Notes: generated by a model not told the origin, from the sequence alone. 64,000 nucleotides of DNA from Virgibacillus profundi (GCF_002287375.1 NZ_NPOA01000002.1:62001-126000); one strand, 5' to 3'; shown: positions 45,176 to 53,643, counted from the first letter of the stretch. Made by a program: numbers and translations.

Positions 45176-45455
45176 GAGGGTGGGACATTAGTAAAATAAT
45201 CATTCTAAGGTACAAACAATAAACTATCTTAGCGTAGGAAATTTACGTAGACTCCTTGAAAATACAAAGCAATTTTCTGCGTGCGATGTAACGCTGTCGC
45301 AGCATTCCTTGTTCTGCGGGAGGATAGGCCTAGATGAGACCCCGCAGAACGTAGTTCGAGGAGGCTCATCAGCCGCCCGCGAAAAGCGAAGTATATTTCT
45401 GAAGCGGATTATATGCAGTTACTTTTGATTAAAAAACTTTTGTCCCAGCCTCCCA
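45176..45455. repeat. GC-rich intergenic element C, inside the nar operon
   Basis: Bounded by GGGTGGGACA (45179) and TTGTCCCAGCCTCCC (ending 45453), an inverted pair. It contains CTGCGGGAGGATAGGCC, GATGAGACCCCGCAG, GAGGAGGCTCATCAGCCGCC and GCGAAAAGCGAAG, the same module order as elements A, B and D. It fills the gap between narH and narJ; neither strand carries a supported gene. Confidence 0.8.
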
Positions 45456-45475
45456 ATTTTAAAGGGGGCTAAACG

Positions 45476-46126
45476 ATGAACCAAACAGAAGATTCCCTTG
45501 TATATCAAATGATTTCTTATCTTCTGCAATATCCAAATCAATTGCTAATTGAGGTATTGCCTGAATTACAAAACGAGATAAAAACAGTAAATGATCAACA
45601 AATCCAAAACGATTTGAAAAAGTTTCTGGATAAATGTGCTGACATGCCTTTAGAATCCTGGGTAGACCATTATATTGCCCATTTTGATTTTGGGAAAACA
45701 ACGAATCTTTATGTGACGTATTTAAAGCTTGGAGAACAGCGGGAAAGAGGCCTTGAGCTTCTTAAGCTTAAGAAATTTTATGAGTCAGCAGGGTTTGATG
45801 TGACAGATAAAGAGTTACCGGATTACTTGCCAATCATTCTTGAATTTTGTGCAAATGTGTCGTATGAAAAAAGCAATGAGCTCTTACAAATGCATGCGCT
45901 GGCGATACAGGAAATTCGCGGGAAATTGAAAGAAAGCAAAAGTCATTATGCGTATGTTTTTGATGTTTTAGTTTTGCAAATGGAGAAAAACGGGATAAGT
46001 TTCATCAAGAAAGAAGTGCAAAAGAAAAAACCAATTCCAGTCCCACCATTAAATTCAGATAGAGAATCATTAATGAATTCAATCAATTGGAATATCAGGC
46101 TGCCAAAAGGGGGAAGCCGGAAATGA
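45476..46126 (+). CDS. narJ: Nitrate reductase molybdenum cofactor assembly chaperone
   Basis: Cytoplasmic chaperone that holds NarGH until the Mo cofactor and Fe-S clusters are in place and the complex binds NarI. All-helical TorD/NarJ fold: YQMISYLLQYPNQLLIEVLP, WVDHYIAHFDFGKTTNLYVTY (the family's D-x-x-x-R/K-T-x-x-L-x-L-T-Y variant) and ELPDYLPIILEFC. 216 aa, ribosome site AAGGGGG. It overlaps the narI start by four bases (ATGA). Confidence 0.93.
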   Translation: MNQTEDSLVYQMISYLLQYPNQLLIEVLPELQNEIKTVNDQQIQNDLKKFLDKCADMPLESWVDHYIAHFDFGKTTNLYVTYLKLGEQRERGLELLKLKKFYESAGFDVTDKELPDYLPIILEFCANVSYEKSNELLQMHALAIQEIRGKLKESKSHYAYVFDVLVLQMEKNGISFIKKEVQKKKPIPVPPLNSDRESLMNSINWNIRLPKGGSRK

Positions 46127-46812
46127 GTGCAAATGACTTTTTATGGGGGGTATTGCCATATATTGTTTTAACAATTTTTATTGGCGGTCATATTTATCGG
46201 TATCAGAAGGATCAATTTGGCTGGTCAACCAAATCCAGTGAATTTTTGGAGAAGAAGCGGCTGCGGATCGGGTCACAGCTGTTTCATTGGGGGATTATAT
46301 TTGTTTTTGGTGGACATGTCATGGGCTTGATTATTCCTATAGGGTTTTATAATGCACTTGGGGTTTCGGAGCATTTTTATCATAACATCGCAATTATTTT
46401 TGGAGTCCCTGCAGGTATTGCAGCATTGGCCGGGCTTGCTATACTGTCATTCAGAAGGGTAAATGTCAGTAGAATTAAAGCAACTACATCAACGAGTGAC
46501 TGGATTTCTTTGACTCTTCTATTGCTTGCTGTTCTGACCGGTTTGGCTGCAACTGGATTTAATATCGATTCCAATGGGTTTGATTACCGGACAACCATTG
46601 CTCCATGGCTCAGAGGATTGTTTGTTTTAAACATCCAGCCGGAGCTTATGGCAACGATACCGCTTGGCTTTAAAATTCATATTCTATCAACATTTGCTTT
46701 GTATGCAGTCTGGCCATTTACTAGATTGGTGCATGTATTTAGTTTTCCGCTCAGATATTTAAAACGAAACTATGTTATTTATAAACGGAGAGTTCCGGAA
46801 AAACATGTTTAA
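46123..46812 (+). CDS. narI: Respiratory nitrate reductase gamma subunit (cytochrome b)
   Basis: Membrane anchor with two b hemes that oxidises menaquinol for NarGH. Five helices; heme-ligand histidines are expected in FIGGHIYRYQ, SQLFHWGIIFVFGGHVMGL and, late, FKIHILSTFALYAVWPFTRLVHVFS. 229 aa, normal length. Start at ATG 46123, coupled to narJ. The last gene of narGHJI; it is followed by 740 bp of repeat-derived sequence. Confidence 0.95.
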   Translation: MSANDFLWGVLPYIVLTIFIGGHIYRYQKDQFGWSTKSSEFLEKKRLRIGSQLFHWGIIFVFGGHVMGLIIPIGFYNALGVSEHFYHNIAIIFGVPAGIAALAGLAILSFRRVNVSRIKATTSTSDWISLTLLLLAVLTGLAATGFNIDSNGFDYRTTIAPWLRGLFVLNIQPELMATIPLGFKIHILSTFALYAVWPFTRLVHVFSFPLRYLKRNYVIYKRRVPEKHV

Positions 46813-46839
46813 TTGATAGGTTCTTTTTATAAAGACCAG

Positions 46840-47440
46840 GATTGCGCACTGCCGTCCGAACTGAAAACCATTGGTACTGCGGTTACCTGTCCCACTGAAA
46901 AGATTCGTTATTTTATGCCATAAAGTCTATAAAAGATGATGTAACTAGAGATGGTGGCAGGTGCGTTAATTACCGCTACGGAAACACACTACGCTTTCCG
47001 CAGGCGGCTGGTGAGCCTCCTCGTGCTACGCACTCCGGGGTCTCACCTATGCCTTTCCTCCTGCAGGAGTCTACGTGTGTTTCCTCCGCTGGGATGGTGC
47101 TTTAAACTTTATAATGATTAAGCATCTGATTGCATCAATTATTGTCCACTTTTGGAATAATTATTTGGAACTGAAGGCGGTCGGATCGAGCAAGAATAAA
47201 ATATTGCGTTCGCCTTGAAAAGAAAATATTTGTTATAGAATTGCACATCACTTCTTGGAGCTGGAACGAATTATAAATCAAGAAATCCCTGCTAGCGTAG
47301 GCAGAACACGAAGACTCCAGCGGGAACAGCACGTGTCCGAAGACCCCGCAGAGTGGTTTTCTCGAGGAGGCTGAGGCCGTGCCCGCGGAAAGCGAAGTGT
47401 TCTGCCGAAGCGGTTTTAAAATGTAACCATCTTTAAAATG
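46840..47440. repeat. GC-rich intergenic element D, two modules between narI and the TPR gene
   Basis: A degenerate head (ATTGCGCACTGCCGTCC) starts near 46844. Module D1 (46970-47096) reads CGCTACGGAAACACACTACG, GGCGGCTGGTGAGCCTCCTC and GGGGTCTCACC. Module D2 (47300-47415) reads GGGAACAGCACGTGTCCGAA, GACCCCGCAGAGTGG, CTCGAGGAGGCTGAGGC and GCGGAAAGCGAAG. The order matches element B. Unique-looking sequence (47100-47290) lies between; no gene seen in it. Confidence 0.8.
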
Positions 47441-47561
47441 GGAGAATCCGTCACATGAAATTATTTCTACTGTGTCGCACTTTATATCTACTGCGGCATA
47501 ATTTAACTTAAATAACACAAGGCTTTTAGGAAAATATCTAATCGATAAGGTTGTGAAATTC

Positions 47562-48998
47562 ATGCCTAATAACAGAAAAGTAAGTCCAGATAAACTATTA
47601 TCATTAAGAGAAGAAATAAAGAATCATAGCAATGCCCAGGATGAAAAAGCGAAAAACGCAGTTCAGGAATTAGAAGCTCATATGGACATTGTAGAAGAAA
47701 TGGATACGAATGAGAAATTTTCTCTTTACGCGACACTGGCAAAGTATTTTAGAAATATAAATCATTATGATAAATGTGCAAGCTATAGCAGGCGGGCGAT
47801 AAATCTGGCGAAAAGACTGGATAAAGCTCATACAGGAATTTTAATAGACACCTATTTGGATTATGCTGGATTGGAGCGCGAATATGGGCAGTCAGCAGAT
47901 GCTCGAATTCTGCTGGCTAAATTGCTTCAGCTTCTGGAAACAAAGGAATGGGGAGATCCTCTTTCTTTTGGATTGACATTTAGTAATTTAGGCAAAGTGT
48001 ACTTGGATGAAGAAAACAGCCAATTGGGTATTTTTCAGTTGGAAAATGCCTTGAAATACTTTCGAAAAGTCTGTGGTCATACACATCCAATAATTGCTGA
48101 AACCATTCAGGCGATTTCCGAAGCATCCATAGAAATGGAAGATTACTCTCGCGCAATGTCACTTAATCAGGAGTTGCTGGAAGCTTTTCAAAAAGAGAAT
48201 AACAATGTCCAGGCAGCAAAAACCCTTTTGAGGACAGGGGAAATCTACTATTATATTGATTTGAAAAAAGCTCGGGATTCAATTGTTGAATCACTAAGTC
48301 TCTTAAAGGATTTATATAAAACAAGCCATTTGGATATTGCAAAGGCATATTTAATGCTGGCAGAATTGGAGGAAAATGTTGGGGAGCTACCCCGGGCAAT
48401 CGCTTATTATAAACAATCTCTTAGCCAGCTTGAGGATATTTGTAAAGCGGACCATTACCTGATTGTCTACACCTATTCCAAACTTGGGAGCTTGACTCTT
48501 CAGATAAACGATTTGGATTCGGCAAAAGGCTACCTTGAGAAAGGGCTTTCCCTATCTACAAAATTTCCTGAAATCAGACTCCGGTTTTTAATGCAATCGG
48601 GAAAAGTATATTCCAATTTGAATATGCATGAACAGGCTGCCACGAAGTATCTGGAATTTTTAAAGGATCTAAAAGGGGAGCGACGGACAAATTCAAGGGG
48701 CTATGCAGGAATATTGCAGGACACAGCATTCAGTCTTTTGAAGCTAAATAATCTTGAAGAAGCTGCAGATTATTATGCTAAGGCTTTATCCGTTTACGAA
48801 GGATTAAAAGGGAATTACCAGAAAGAGATGGACCAGATCCATAATCGATTGGCATATTGTTTTGAGAATATACAGGATGGTGACATGCAAAAAGCAGCAT
48901 TGCATATGGAAGAAGGTATCGAACTGCTTGGCGATGAACGAACAGAAGAAACCTTGAAAAATAAGGAACGAATTGAGATGTCCTATACTGGAGGATGA
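47562..48998 (+). CDS. Tetratricopeptide-repeat protein
   Basis: Helical repeat protein of 478 aa, built of many TPR motifs of about 40 residues; examples are KFSLYATLAKYFRNINHYDK, LTFSNLGKVYLDEENSQLGI, AKAYLMLAELEENVGELPRAIAYYKQSL and LNNLEEAADYYAKALSVY. No HTH, signal peptide or membrane segment, so it is probably a cytoplasmic scaffold or protein-binding sensor. Start at ATG 47562; a GTG nine bases earlier is too close to the weak AAGG. It lies between narI and the convergent fnr gene; a regulatory link to nitrate respiration is only suggested by position. Confidence 0.82.
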   Translation: MPNNRKVSPDKLLSLREEIKNHSNAQDEKAKNAVQELEAHMDIVEEMDTNEKFSLYATLAKYFRNINHYDKCASYSRRAINLAKRLDKAHTGILIDTYLDYAGLEREYGQSADARILLAKLLQLLETKEWGDPLSFGLTFSNLGKVYLDEENSQLGIFQLENALKYFRKVCGHTHPIIAETIQAISEASIEMEDYSRAMSLNQELLEAFQKENNNVQAAKTLLRTGEIYYYIDLKKARDSIVESLSLLKDLYKTSHLDIAKAYLMLAELEENVGELPRAIAYYKQSLSQLEDICKADHYLIVYTYSKLGSLTLQINDLDSAKGYLEKGLSLSTKFPEIRLRFLMQSGKVYSNLNMHEQAATKYLEFLKDLKGERRTNSRGYAGILQDTAFSLLKLNNLEEAADYYAKALSVYEGLKGNYQKEMDQIHNRLAYCFENIQDGDMQKAALHMEEGIELLGDERTEETLKNKERIEMSYTGG

Positions 48999-49039
48999 TC
49001 CTGAAAAGGGGATTCCTCCCAGGCAGTGGCAAATCAAAA

Positions 49040-49071
49040 AAGTAAAAAGAGACAAATGTCCCTTTTTACTT
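49040..49071. terminator. Bidirectional terminator between the TPR gene and fnr
   Basis: AAGTAAAAAG-A-GAC / GTC-C-CTTTTTACTT, with a T tract on the minus strand beyond it. It touches the fnr stop codon. Confidence 0.75.
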
Positions 49072-49790
49072 CAACAAATATTACAAATTTCAATTGGGCA
49101 GTTTTCACAGCCATTTTCCTTTTTCAGGTATTCCAGATCTTTAATTAGAATTTTTTTGGAGGGCTGCATCTCGATAATATCCAGCTTTCTAAGATCACCA
49201 AGCATTCGGTTTACACTTTCACGCGTACATGAGCAAAACTTGGCCAGCTCTTGATTTGTTAAAGGCATGTCAATTAAAATTCCATTCGTTTGATTTACAC
49301 CAAAGCTGTTCGAAAAACGTATAAGTGTTGAATACAGTGCACCTTTTTTTCCGTTTAATAAAAGATCTCTAATTTTGGACTGAAATTTTCTCATATGATT
49401 ACTTGTCCATTTCATCGCTTCGATAGCTAAGGGACCATTATTCATTAATTCCTTTTCCAAGGTTTCCTTATTAATAGCTAAAACTTCACCAGACTTGATT
49501 ACTCTTGAACTCAGGAAATACTTGGGATTATCTGTAAACAATGTTAATTCACCGATGATGTCATTGCTTGTGCAAATCCGCAGTGATAACTCTTTCCCAT
49601 CTGATGAGAGCTTGCTAATATGAATGATGCCCGATTTTATGAGGTAAATTTCATGTGCATCCATTCCTTCATGGAAAATGAAACTATCCTTCTCGACTTT
49701 TTTCTGATTTCCGATTGTGTAAAGAAGGTCACGAAAGTCTTCAGAAATTGCCTCACCGTTCTGATCGTTACCAATTGAACTCAATTGCAT
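49071..49790 (-). CDS. fnr: Crp/Fnr-family anaerobic regulator Fnr
   Basis: Oxygen-sensing activator of nitrate respiration. Cyclic-nucleotide-like domain (about residues 20-130), then a Crp-type winged helix with LTNQELAKFCSCTRESVNRMLGDLRK; the recognition helix contains CTRESVNR. The C-terminus has C228, C231, C236 and C239 (CENCPIEICNIC), corresponding to the C-terminal [4Fe-4S] ligands of Bacillus Fnr rather than the N-terminal ones of E. coli. Start at ATG 49790, nine bases after AAGGGG; 239 aa fits the B. subtilis length of 238. An Fnr-like box lies upstream. Confidence 0.92.
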   Translation of the reverse strand: MQLSSIGNDQNGEAISEDFRDLLYTIGNQKKVEKDSFIFHEGMDAHEIYLIKSGIIHISKLSSDGKELSLRICTSNDIIGELTLFTDNPKYFLSSRVIKSGEVLAINKETLEKELMNNGPLAIEAMKWTSNHMRKFQSKIRDLLLNGKKGALYSTLIRFSNSFGVNQTNGILIDMPLTNQELAKFCSCTRESVNRMLGDLRKLDIIEMQPSKKILIKDLEYLKKENGCENCPIEICNIC

Positions 49791-49872
49791 AGCAATCAAC
49801 CCCTTATTTTTATATCTATATATCCATTGTATCACCTACAATGAGTTGTGAGTGCTGGGGAAATTACAAAAA

Positions 49873-49888
49873 TGTGAATTTATTCACT
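49873..49888. promoter_or_regulatory. Fnr-like box upstream of fnr
   Basis: TGTGAATTTATTCACT keeps 9 of the 10 fixed bases of TGTGA-N6-TCACA. It lies 83 bp before the fnr start, and a TACAAT on the minus strand (49831-49826) is 52 bp from its centre, compatible with a class I (-61.5) site. Suggests autoregulation. Confidence 0.6.
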
Positions 49889-49950
49889 TTATTTCCGATG
49901 TAATCTCGCAGTATCTTTTTTTTACAGAAAGCTGTCCATACATGTGCATC

Positions 49951-50427
49951 CTAGAGGAGTACATGCAGCAAAACAAGAAAAAACATCGTTAATCCAAGTC
50001 TTAAATGGACGATACGTTTCGTTCCGGACGGCTTTATACGACGCATCCAGCCACTAATGACAACACCTGTGAGCAAACTGGCAGCAATTAGCCCACTTAT
50101 TATTTTTGGATTTTCCAAATGAAGTCCAAAACGGTTTAGTACAAATCCCGCATGAAATAATATGATGATTAAAGCAGTAGTTCCTGTCCAGCGATGAAAG
50201 GGCATTGCTTTCTTGGATAAATTCGCAAATTTAATCTTTTTCCTCCGGTCAGGTGTATCACGAATTGTTGAAAATACAGCGTGTCGTGTCCAATTGAATA
50301 ATATGAAAAAAAGTCCCATAATCCCGAAGAGAATATGTATTTGAATGACAGGAAATCCGTAGCTTGTCATAACTTTCCAAACAGCGATTAGCAGAAGAAA
50401 CAGGTTAAAGAAAAACCACTTGTTCAT
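49951..50427 (-). CDS. Four- to five-helix membrane protein, cytochrome b-like
   Basis: 158 aa, mostly hydrophobic: helix 1 WFFFNLFLLLIAVW, helix 2 IQIHILFGIMGLFFILFNW, helix 3 TGTTALIIILFHAGFVL, helix 4 IISGLIAASLLTGVVISGW and helix 5 LGLTMFFLVLLHVLL. Histidines sit inside or at the ends of helices (QIHIL, FHRW, FHAGF, VHLRLG, LLHVLL), a pattern that suggests heme binding, as in cytochrome b561 or ferric-reductase-like proteins. Ribosome site GGAGG. It is upstream of and co-directional with fnr, so a role in anaerobic electron transfer is possible. Family not assigned with certainty. Confidence 0.6.
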   Translation of the reverse strand: MNKWFFFNLFLLLIAVWKVMTSYGFPVIQIHILFGIMGLFFILFNWTRHAVFSTIRDTPDRRKKIKFANLSKKAMPFHRWTGTTALIIILFHAGFVLNRFGLHLENPKIISGLIAASLLTGVVISGWMRRIKPSGTKRIVHLRLGLTMFFLVLLHVLL

Positions 50428-50555
50428 AGGAGCCTCCGATATTTAAGTTTTTCGGGTAAATTATATCATAAACATGACAGAGGGAATGTGAGATGGAGCA
50501 TAATGGCGAAGGTTAAATATATTCAGTTCAGTATAGTACTATTTTTCCATACAAA

Positions 50556-50580
50556 AAGCACCTTTCTTATTTAGGTGCTG
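50556..50580 (-). terminator. Terminator of the 83-aa protein gene
   Basis: AGCACCT / AGGTGCT stem with an 8-9 nt loop; minus strand continues TTTTTG. Confidence 0.7.
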
Positions 50581-50613
50581 GTTTACAAATTTCTTTAGTT
50601 TTAACAAGCTCTG

Positions 50614-50865
50614 TTATAAGGCGCCGCAATCCATCATTTCAACAACTTCATCGATAGAGAAGTTTTTACCGTTTAAGATATCCAGTTTCGTTTGTTCATA
50701 TTTTTGCTGAACTTTCGTTGTTTCACTTTTATTTTTTGGCCTCGCTGGTAATTTTGCATCCACCATGGAGACATTATATAGACAGTTGCCCATTTCAAAA
50801 ATTGCATTATTTTCACATATAATTTCTTTTAATAATTTCGCCTCATGCTCATTTAACTTTTTCAA
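50614..50865 (-). CDS. Hypothetical cytoplasmic protein, 83 aa
   Basis: Not recognised. TTG start at 50865, nine bases after GGAGG. The sequence is charged: an N-terminal helix (LNEHEAKLLKEIICENNAIF), a linker LPARPKNKSE, a helix with QQKYEQTKLDILNG, and a C-terminal IDEVVEMMDCG. Three cysteines. No signal peptide or membrane segment. It has a clear terminator, supporting expression. Alone, between the membrane protein gene and the 21-bp tandem repeat. Confidence 0.6.
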   Translation of the reverse strand: MKKLNEHEAKLLKEIICENNAIFEMGNCLYNVSMVDAKLPARPKNKSETTKVQQKYEQTKLDILNGKNFSIDEVVEMMDCGAL

Positions 50866-51039
50866 GGAATGATACCTCCAATTGCTGTTCTCTGCTAGGC
50901 TCTCAGTTTCTTATTTATAAATTTTTATACCCATTCATTTATTAAAATAACATTACGCTATATGATTCGAATGCTGTTGCTTTTTGTGGGGGTGATGAGA
51001 AAATGATCGAATTTTGTCGAGGCGTGTAATTTATAGCTT

Positions 51040-51134
51040 AAAGCTGTGCACTTCTAGTTCAAAGCTGTGCACCCCCTGCCTAAAGTCGTGCATGCCTGGC
51101 CTAAAGCTGTGCACTCCTGATCCAAAGTCATGCA
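51040..51134 (+). repeat. Unidirectional 21-bp tandem repeat (AAAGCTGTGCA)
   Basis: Five units start at 51040, 51061, 51082, 51103 and 51124, exactly 21 bp apart: AAAGCTGTGCA three times, AAAGTCGTGCA and AAAGTCATGCA once each. The other ten bases are C/T-rich (CTTCTAGTTC, CCCCTGCCT). All units point the same way. Sequence is unrelated to the GTTGAGAGA arrays but the period is the same. It ends 26 bp before an EIIA remnant. Confidence 0.88.
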
Positions 51135-51160
51135 TTAAACCAATCGAATGGGGCGATTAA

Positions 51161-51322
51161 ATGGTTTCCATCGTATTTATGCTGGCAGTTGCCAATGAAA
51201 AAGGCAATCCAGCGAGAAAGGTTATTCGTCAAATTGCATCCATCAGTGAAGAGCCTGAACTTGTAAGAGGCCTAACAAAGGTTAAAAATAAATCTGAACT
51301 CCTGCATCTTCTTGTTAAATAG
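51161..51322 (+). pseudogene. C-terminal remnant of a PTS EIIA (fructose/mannitol type) domain
   Basis: 53 codons reading MVSIVFMLAVANEKGNPARK through to a stop; this is the closing beta-strand and helix of a type 2 EIIA domain (V-x-x-V-F-x-L-A-V, then LVRGLTKVKNKSELLHLL). The phosphorylated histidine and all upstream parts are missing, and TAA directly precedes the ATG. Probably the tail of a PTS component or PRD regulator that once stood next to manP. Confidence 0.65.
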
Positions 51323-51431
51323 TTTTATTCTTCCAAAGCTCCGGTAAAAAGAAAAAATATTTAACAGGGAAGTGGGGTATACAATAAGGTAAGAGATTAC
51401 TTATTATATATACTCACGGGAGGGAAAGATT

Positions 51432-53384
51432 ATGAAAATATTAGCTGTAACAGCTTGTCCGGTTGGGATTGCACATACGTATATGGCAGCAGAAAATCTG
51501 CAAAAGGCCGGTGAGGAGCTTGGTGTTGATATAAAAGTGGAAACACAGGGCTCAATCGGTGTGGAAAATGGCCTGACGGATAAGGATATTGAAGAAGCAG
51601 ATGGCATTATTATTGCTAGTGACAAAGAGGTTTCAAGAGAACGTTTTATTGGGAAAAAATTACTTGTAACCGGTGTGCAGGACGGGATTCGACGGCCGGA
51701 GGAATTAATTAATCGAATACAAAGCGGCGATGTTTCTGTTTATAAAGCAGGATTAAAATCCGCAGATGAAATTAAGAAAAAGCGTAAGGAAAAAGAAAAT
51801 CCGATTTATAAGCACTTGATGAGCGGTGTATCTTATATGATTCCATTCATCGTTGTTGGTGGGTTATTAATTGCAATTGCACTAACACTTGGTGGAGAGC
51901 AGACGCCTGGTGGTATTGTTATTCCGGAAGATTCATTCTGGAAGCAGATTGAAAATATCGGTGCTGCCTCATTCAGCTTTATGGTTCCAATTCTTGCAGG
52001 TTTTATTGCGGTAAGTATTGCTGACAGGCCAGGGCTTGCTCCAGGTCTAATTGGTGGTTATATTGCTGCAACTGGAAGTTTTTATGGAAGTGAAGCCGGA
52101 GCAGGATTTATTGGTGGGATAATTGCTGGTTTTCTAGCTGGTTATGTGACATTGGCTATTAAGAAAATTAAGGTACCAAAAGCAGTACAGCCAGTCATGC
52201 CAATTATTTTCATCCCGATATTAGCTTCATTAATTGTTGGACTCCTATTTATATTAGTTGTAGGTGCACCAGTTGCACAGGTTTTCGAATCGTTAAATAC
52301 ATGGCTTGCAGGAATGCAGGGTGCAAGTTCAATTTTATTAGCACTTATTCTTGGTGCAATGATTGCAGTTGACATGGGTGGACCTTTTAATAAGGTAGCA
52401 TTTTTATTCGGTGCTGCAATGATTGCTGAAGGTAACTATGAAATTATGGGGCCGATTGCAGTTGCTATTTGTATCCCGCCACTTGGACTTGGTCTTGCAA
52501 CATTTTTAAACAAAAGAAAGTTTCGTCAAGCTGAACGGGAGACAGGAAAAGCTTCCTTTACAATGGGGCTCTTTGGTATAACGGAAGGAGCAATTCCTTT
52601 CGCTGCACAGGATCCACTTCGAGTTATTCCAAGTATTATGGTTGGTTCCATGGTTGGTTCTGTCATCGCAATGATGGCAAATGTTGGGGACAGAGTAGCA
52701 CACGGTGGCCCGATTGTTGCTGTATTGGGTGCGGTTGATAATGTCTTCATGTTCTTCATTGCTGCAATTATTGGTACAATTGTAACAGCATTACTGGTTA
52801 ATTTACTGAAAAAAGATGTGGATGCTGTAGAAGAGGAGCCTGTTGATACTGCAACTGAAGATGCTGGCAATGCAGTTGATGAGGAAACCATTGCACAGAC
52901 GGAGAAAGAACCGGAAAAAGTGGAAATTAATAAATTAACGGATATTACTAATGTTGATTTAATCGAAACAGAACTAGCTGGAAATACAAGGGACGAAGTG
53001 ATTGAGGAACTAATTAAGAAGATGGACGCATCGGGTGTTTTGGATTCATCTGGAAAGTATAAGGAAGCAATTTTTGCAAGAGAAAATGAAAGTACGACTG
53101 GGCTTGGCATGAATATTGCCATTCCTCATGGTAAATCTAATGCTGTAAAACGACCGGCTGTTGCCTTTGGAATGAAGCATGATGGTGTCGACTGGATGAG
53201 CGTGGACGGCTCCGATGCCAAACTTATTTTCATGATCGCCGTACCGGAAGAAGCGGCAGGAGATGCGCATTTAAAAATACTGCAAATGCTCTCCCGCAAA
53301 TTGATGGACGAGACATTTAGAGAGCAATTGTTAAATGTGAAGACAAAGGAAGAAGCATATAAATTATTGGATACGATTCAGTAG
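51432..53384 (+). CDS. manP: PTS mannose/fructose-type transporter, EIIBCA (ManP-like)
   Basis: Imports and phosphorylates a hexose, probably mannose. Domain order B-C-A: IIB at residues 1-100 with phospho-Cys in ITAVTACPVGIAHTYMAAE-like start (ACPVGIAHTYM), IIC at about 115-455 (SGVSYMIPFIVVGGLLIA, GLFGITEGAIPFAAQDPLR), acidic linker, IIA at about 505-650 with the active His in NIAIPHGKSNAVKRP. The B-C-A order and 650-aa length match B. subtilis ManP and differ from FruA. manA follows 1 kb downstream. ATG after GGGAGGG. No cre was recognised at its promoter. Confidence 0.88.
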   Translation: MKILAVTACPVGIAHTYMAAENLQKAGEELGVDIKVETQGSIGVENGLTDKDIEEADGIIIASDKEVSRERFIGKKLLVTGVQDGIRRPEELINRIQSGDVSVYKAGLKSADEIKKKRKEKENPIYKHLMSGVSYMIPFIVVGGLLIAIALTLGGEQTPGGIVIPEDSFWKQIENIGAASFSFMVPILAGFIAVSIADRPGLAPGLIGGYIAATGSFYGSEAGAGFIGGIIAGFLAGYVTLAIKKIKVPKAVQPVMPIIFIPILASLIVGLLFILVVGAPVAQVFESLNTWLAGMQGASSILLALILGAMIAVDMGGPFNKVAFLFGAAMIAEGNYEIMGPIAVAICIPPLGLGLATFLNKRKFRQAERETGKASFTMGLFGITEGAIPFAAQDPLRVIPSIMVGSMVGSVIAMMANVGDRVAHGGPIVAVLGAVDNVFMFFIAAIIGTIVTALLVNLLKKDVDAVEEEPVDTATEDAGNAVDEETIAQTEKEPEKVEINKLTDITNVDLIETELAGNTRDEVIEELIKKMDASGVLDSSGKYKEAIFARENESTTGLGMNIAIPHGKSNAVKRPAVAFGMKHDGVDWMSVDGSDAKLIFMIAVPEEAAGDAHLKILQMLSRKLMDETFREQLLNVKTKEEAYKLLDTIQ

Positions 53385-53438
53385 GATGGGGTGCTTTTAG
53401 CTCGTTGATTTGCTGAAGTTGACCGACCTGTGCTTTGG

Positions 53439-53643
53439 GTTGAGAGATACTGGAGCGAAGTTGAGGGAACAGGGTAGAAAGTTGAGAGAACAGGGTGGGA
53501 AGTTGAGAGAACATGATAAAAAGTTGAGAGATAAGCCAACTTTATAGTTTATCTCTCAACAATCACCTGCTGTCTCTCAACTTTAGGCATTCTCTCTCAA
53601 CTATTGGCACTTATCTCTCTACTAACAGCACTCATCTCTCAAC
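53439..53643. repeat. 21-bp-phased convergent repeat array 5 (GTTGAGAGA)
   Basis: Five rightward words at 53439, 53460 (GTTGAGGGA), 53481, 53502 and 53523, with a weak one at 53418; a core containing CTTTATAGTTTAT; five leftward words at 53552, 53573, 53593, 53614 (TCTCTCTAC) and 53635. One spacing is 20 bp, the rest 21. It lies between the convergent manP and GNAT genes. Confidence 0.92.

Noticed and set aside
52526-53122. 198-codon minus-strand ORF inside manP
   Set aside because: Antisense shadow with Ser/Thr/Ala-rich composition opposite the PTS gene.
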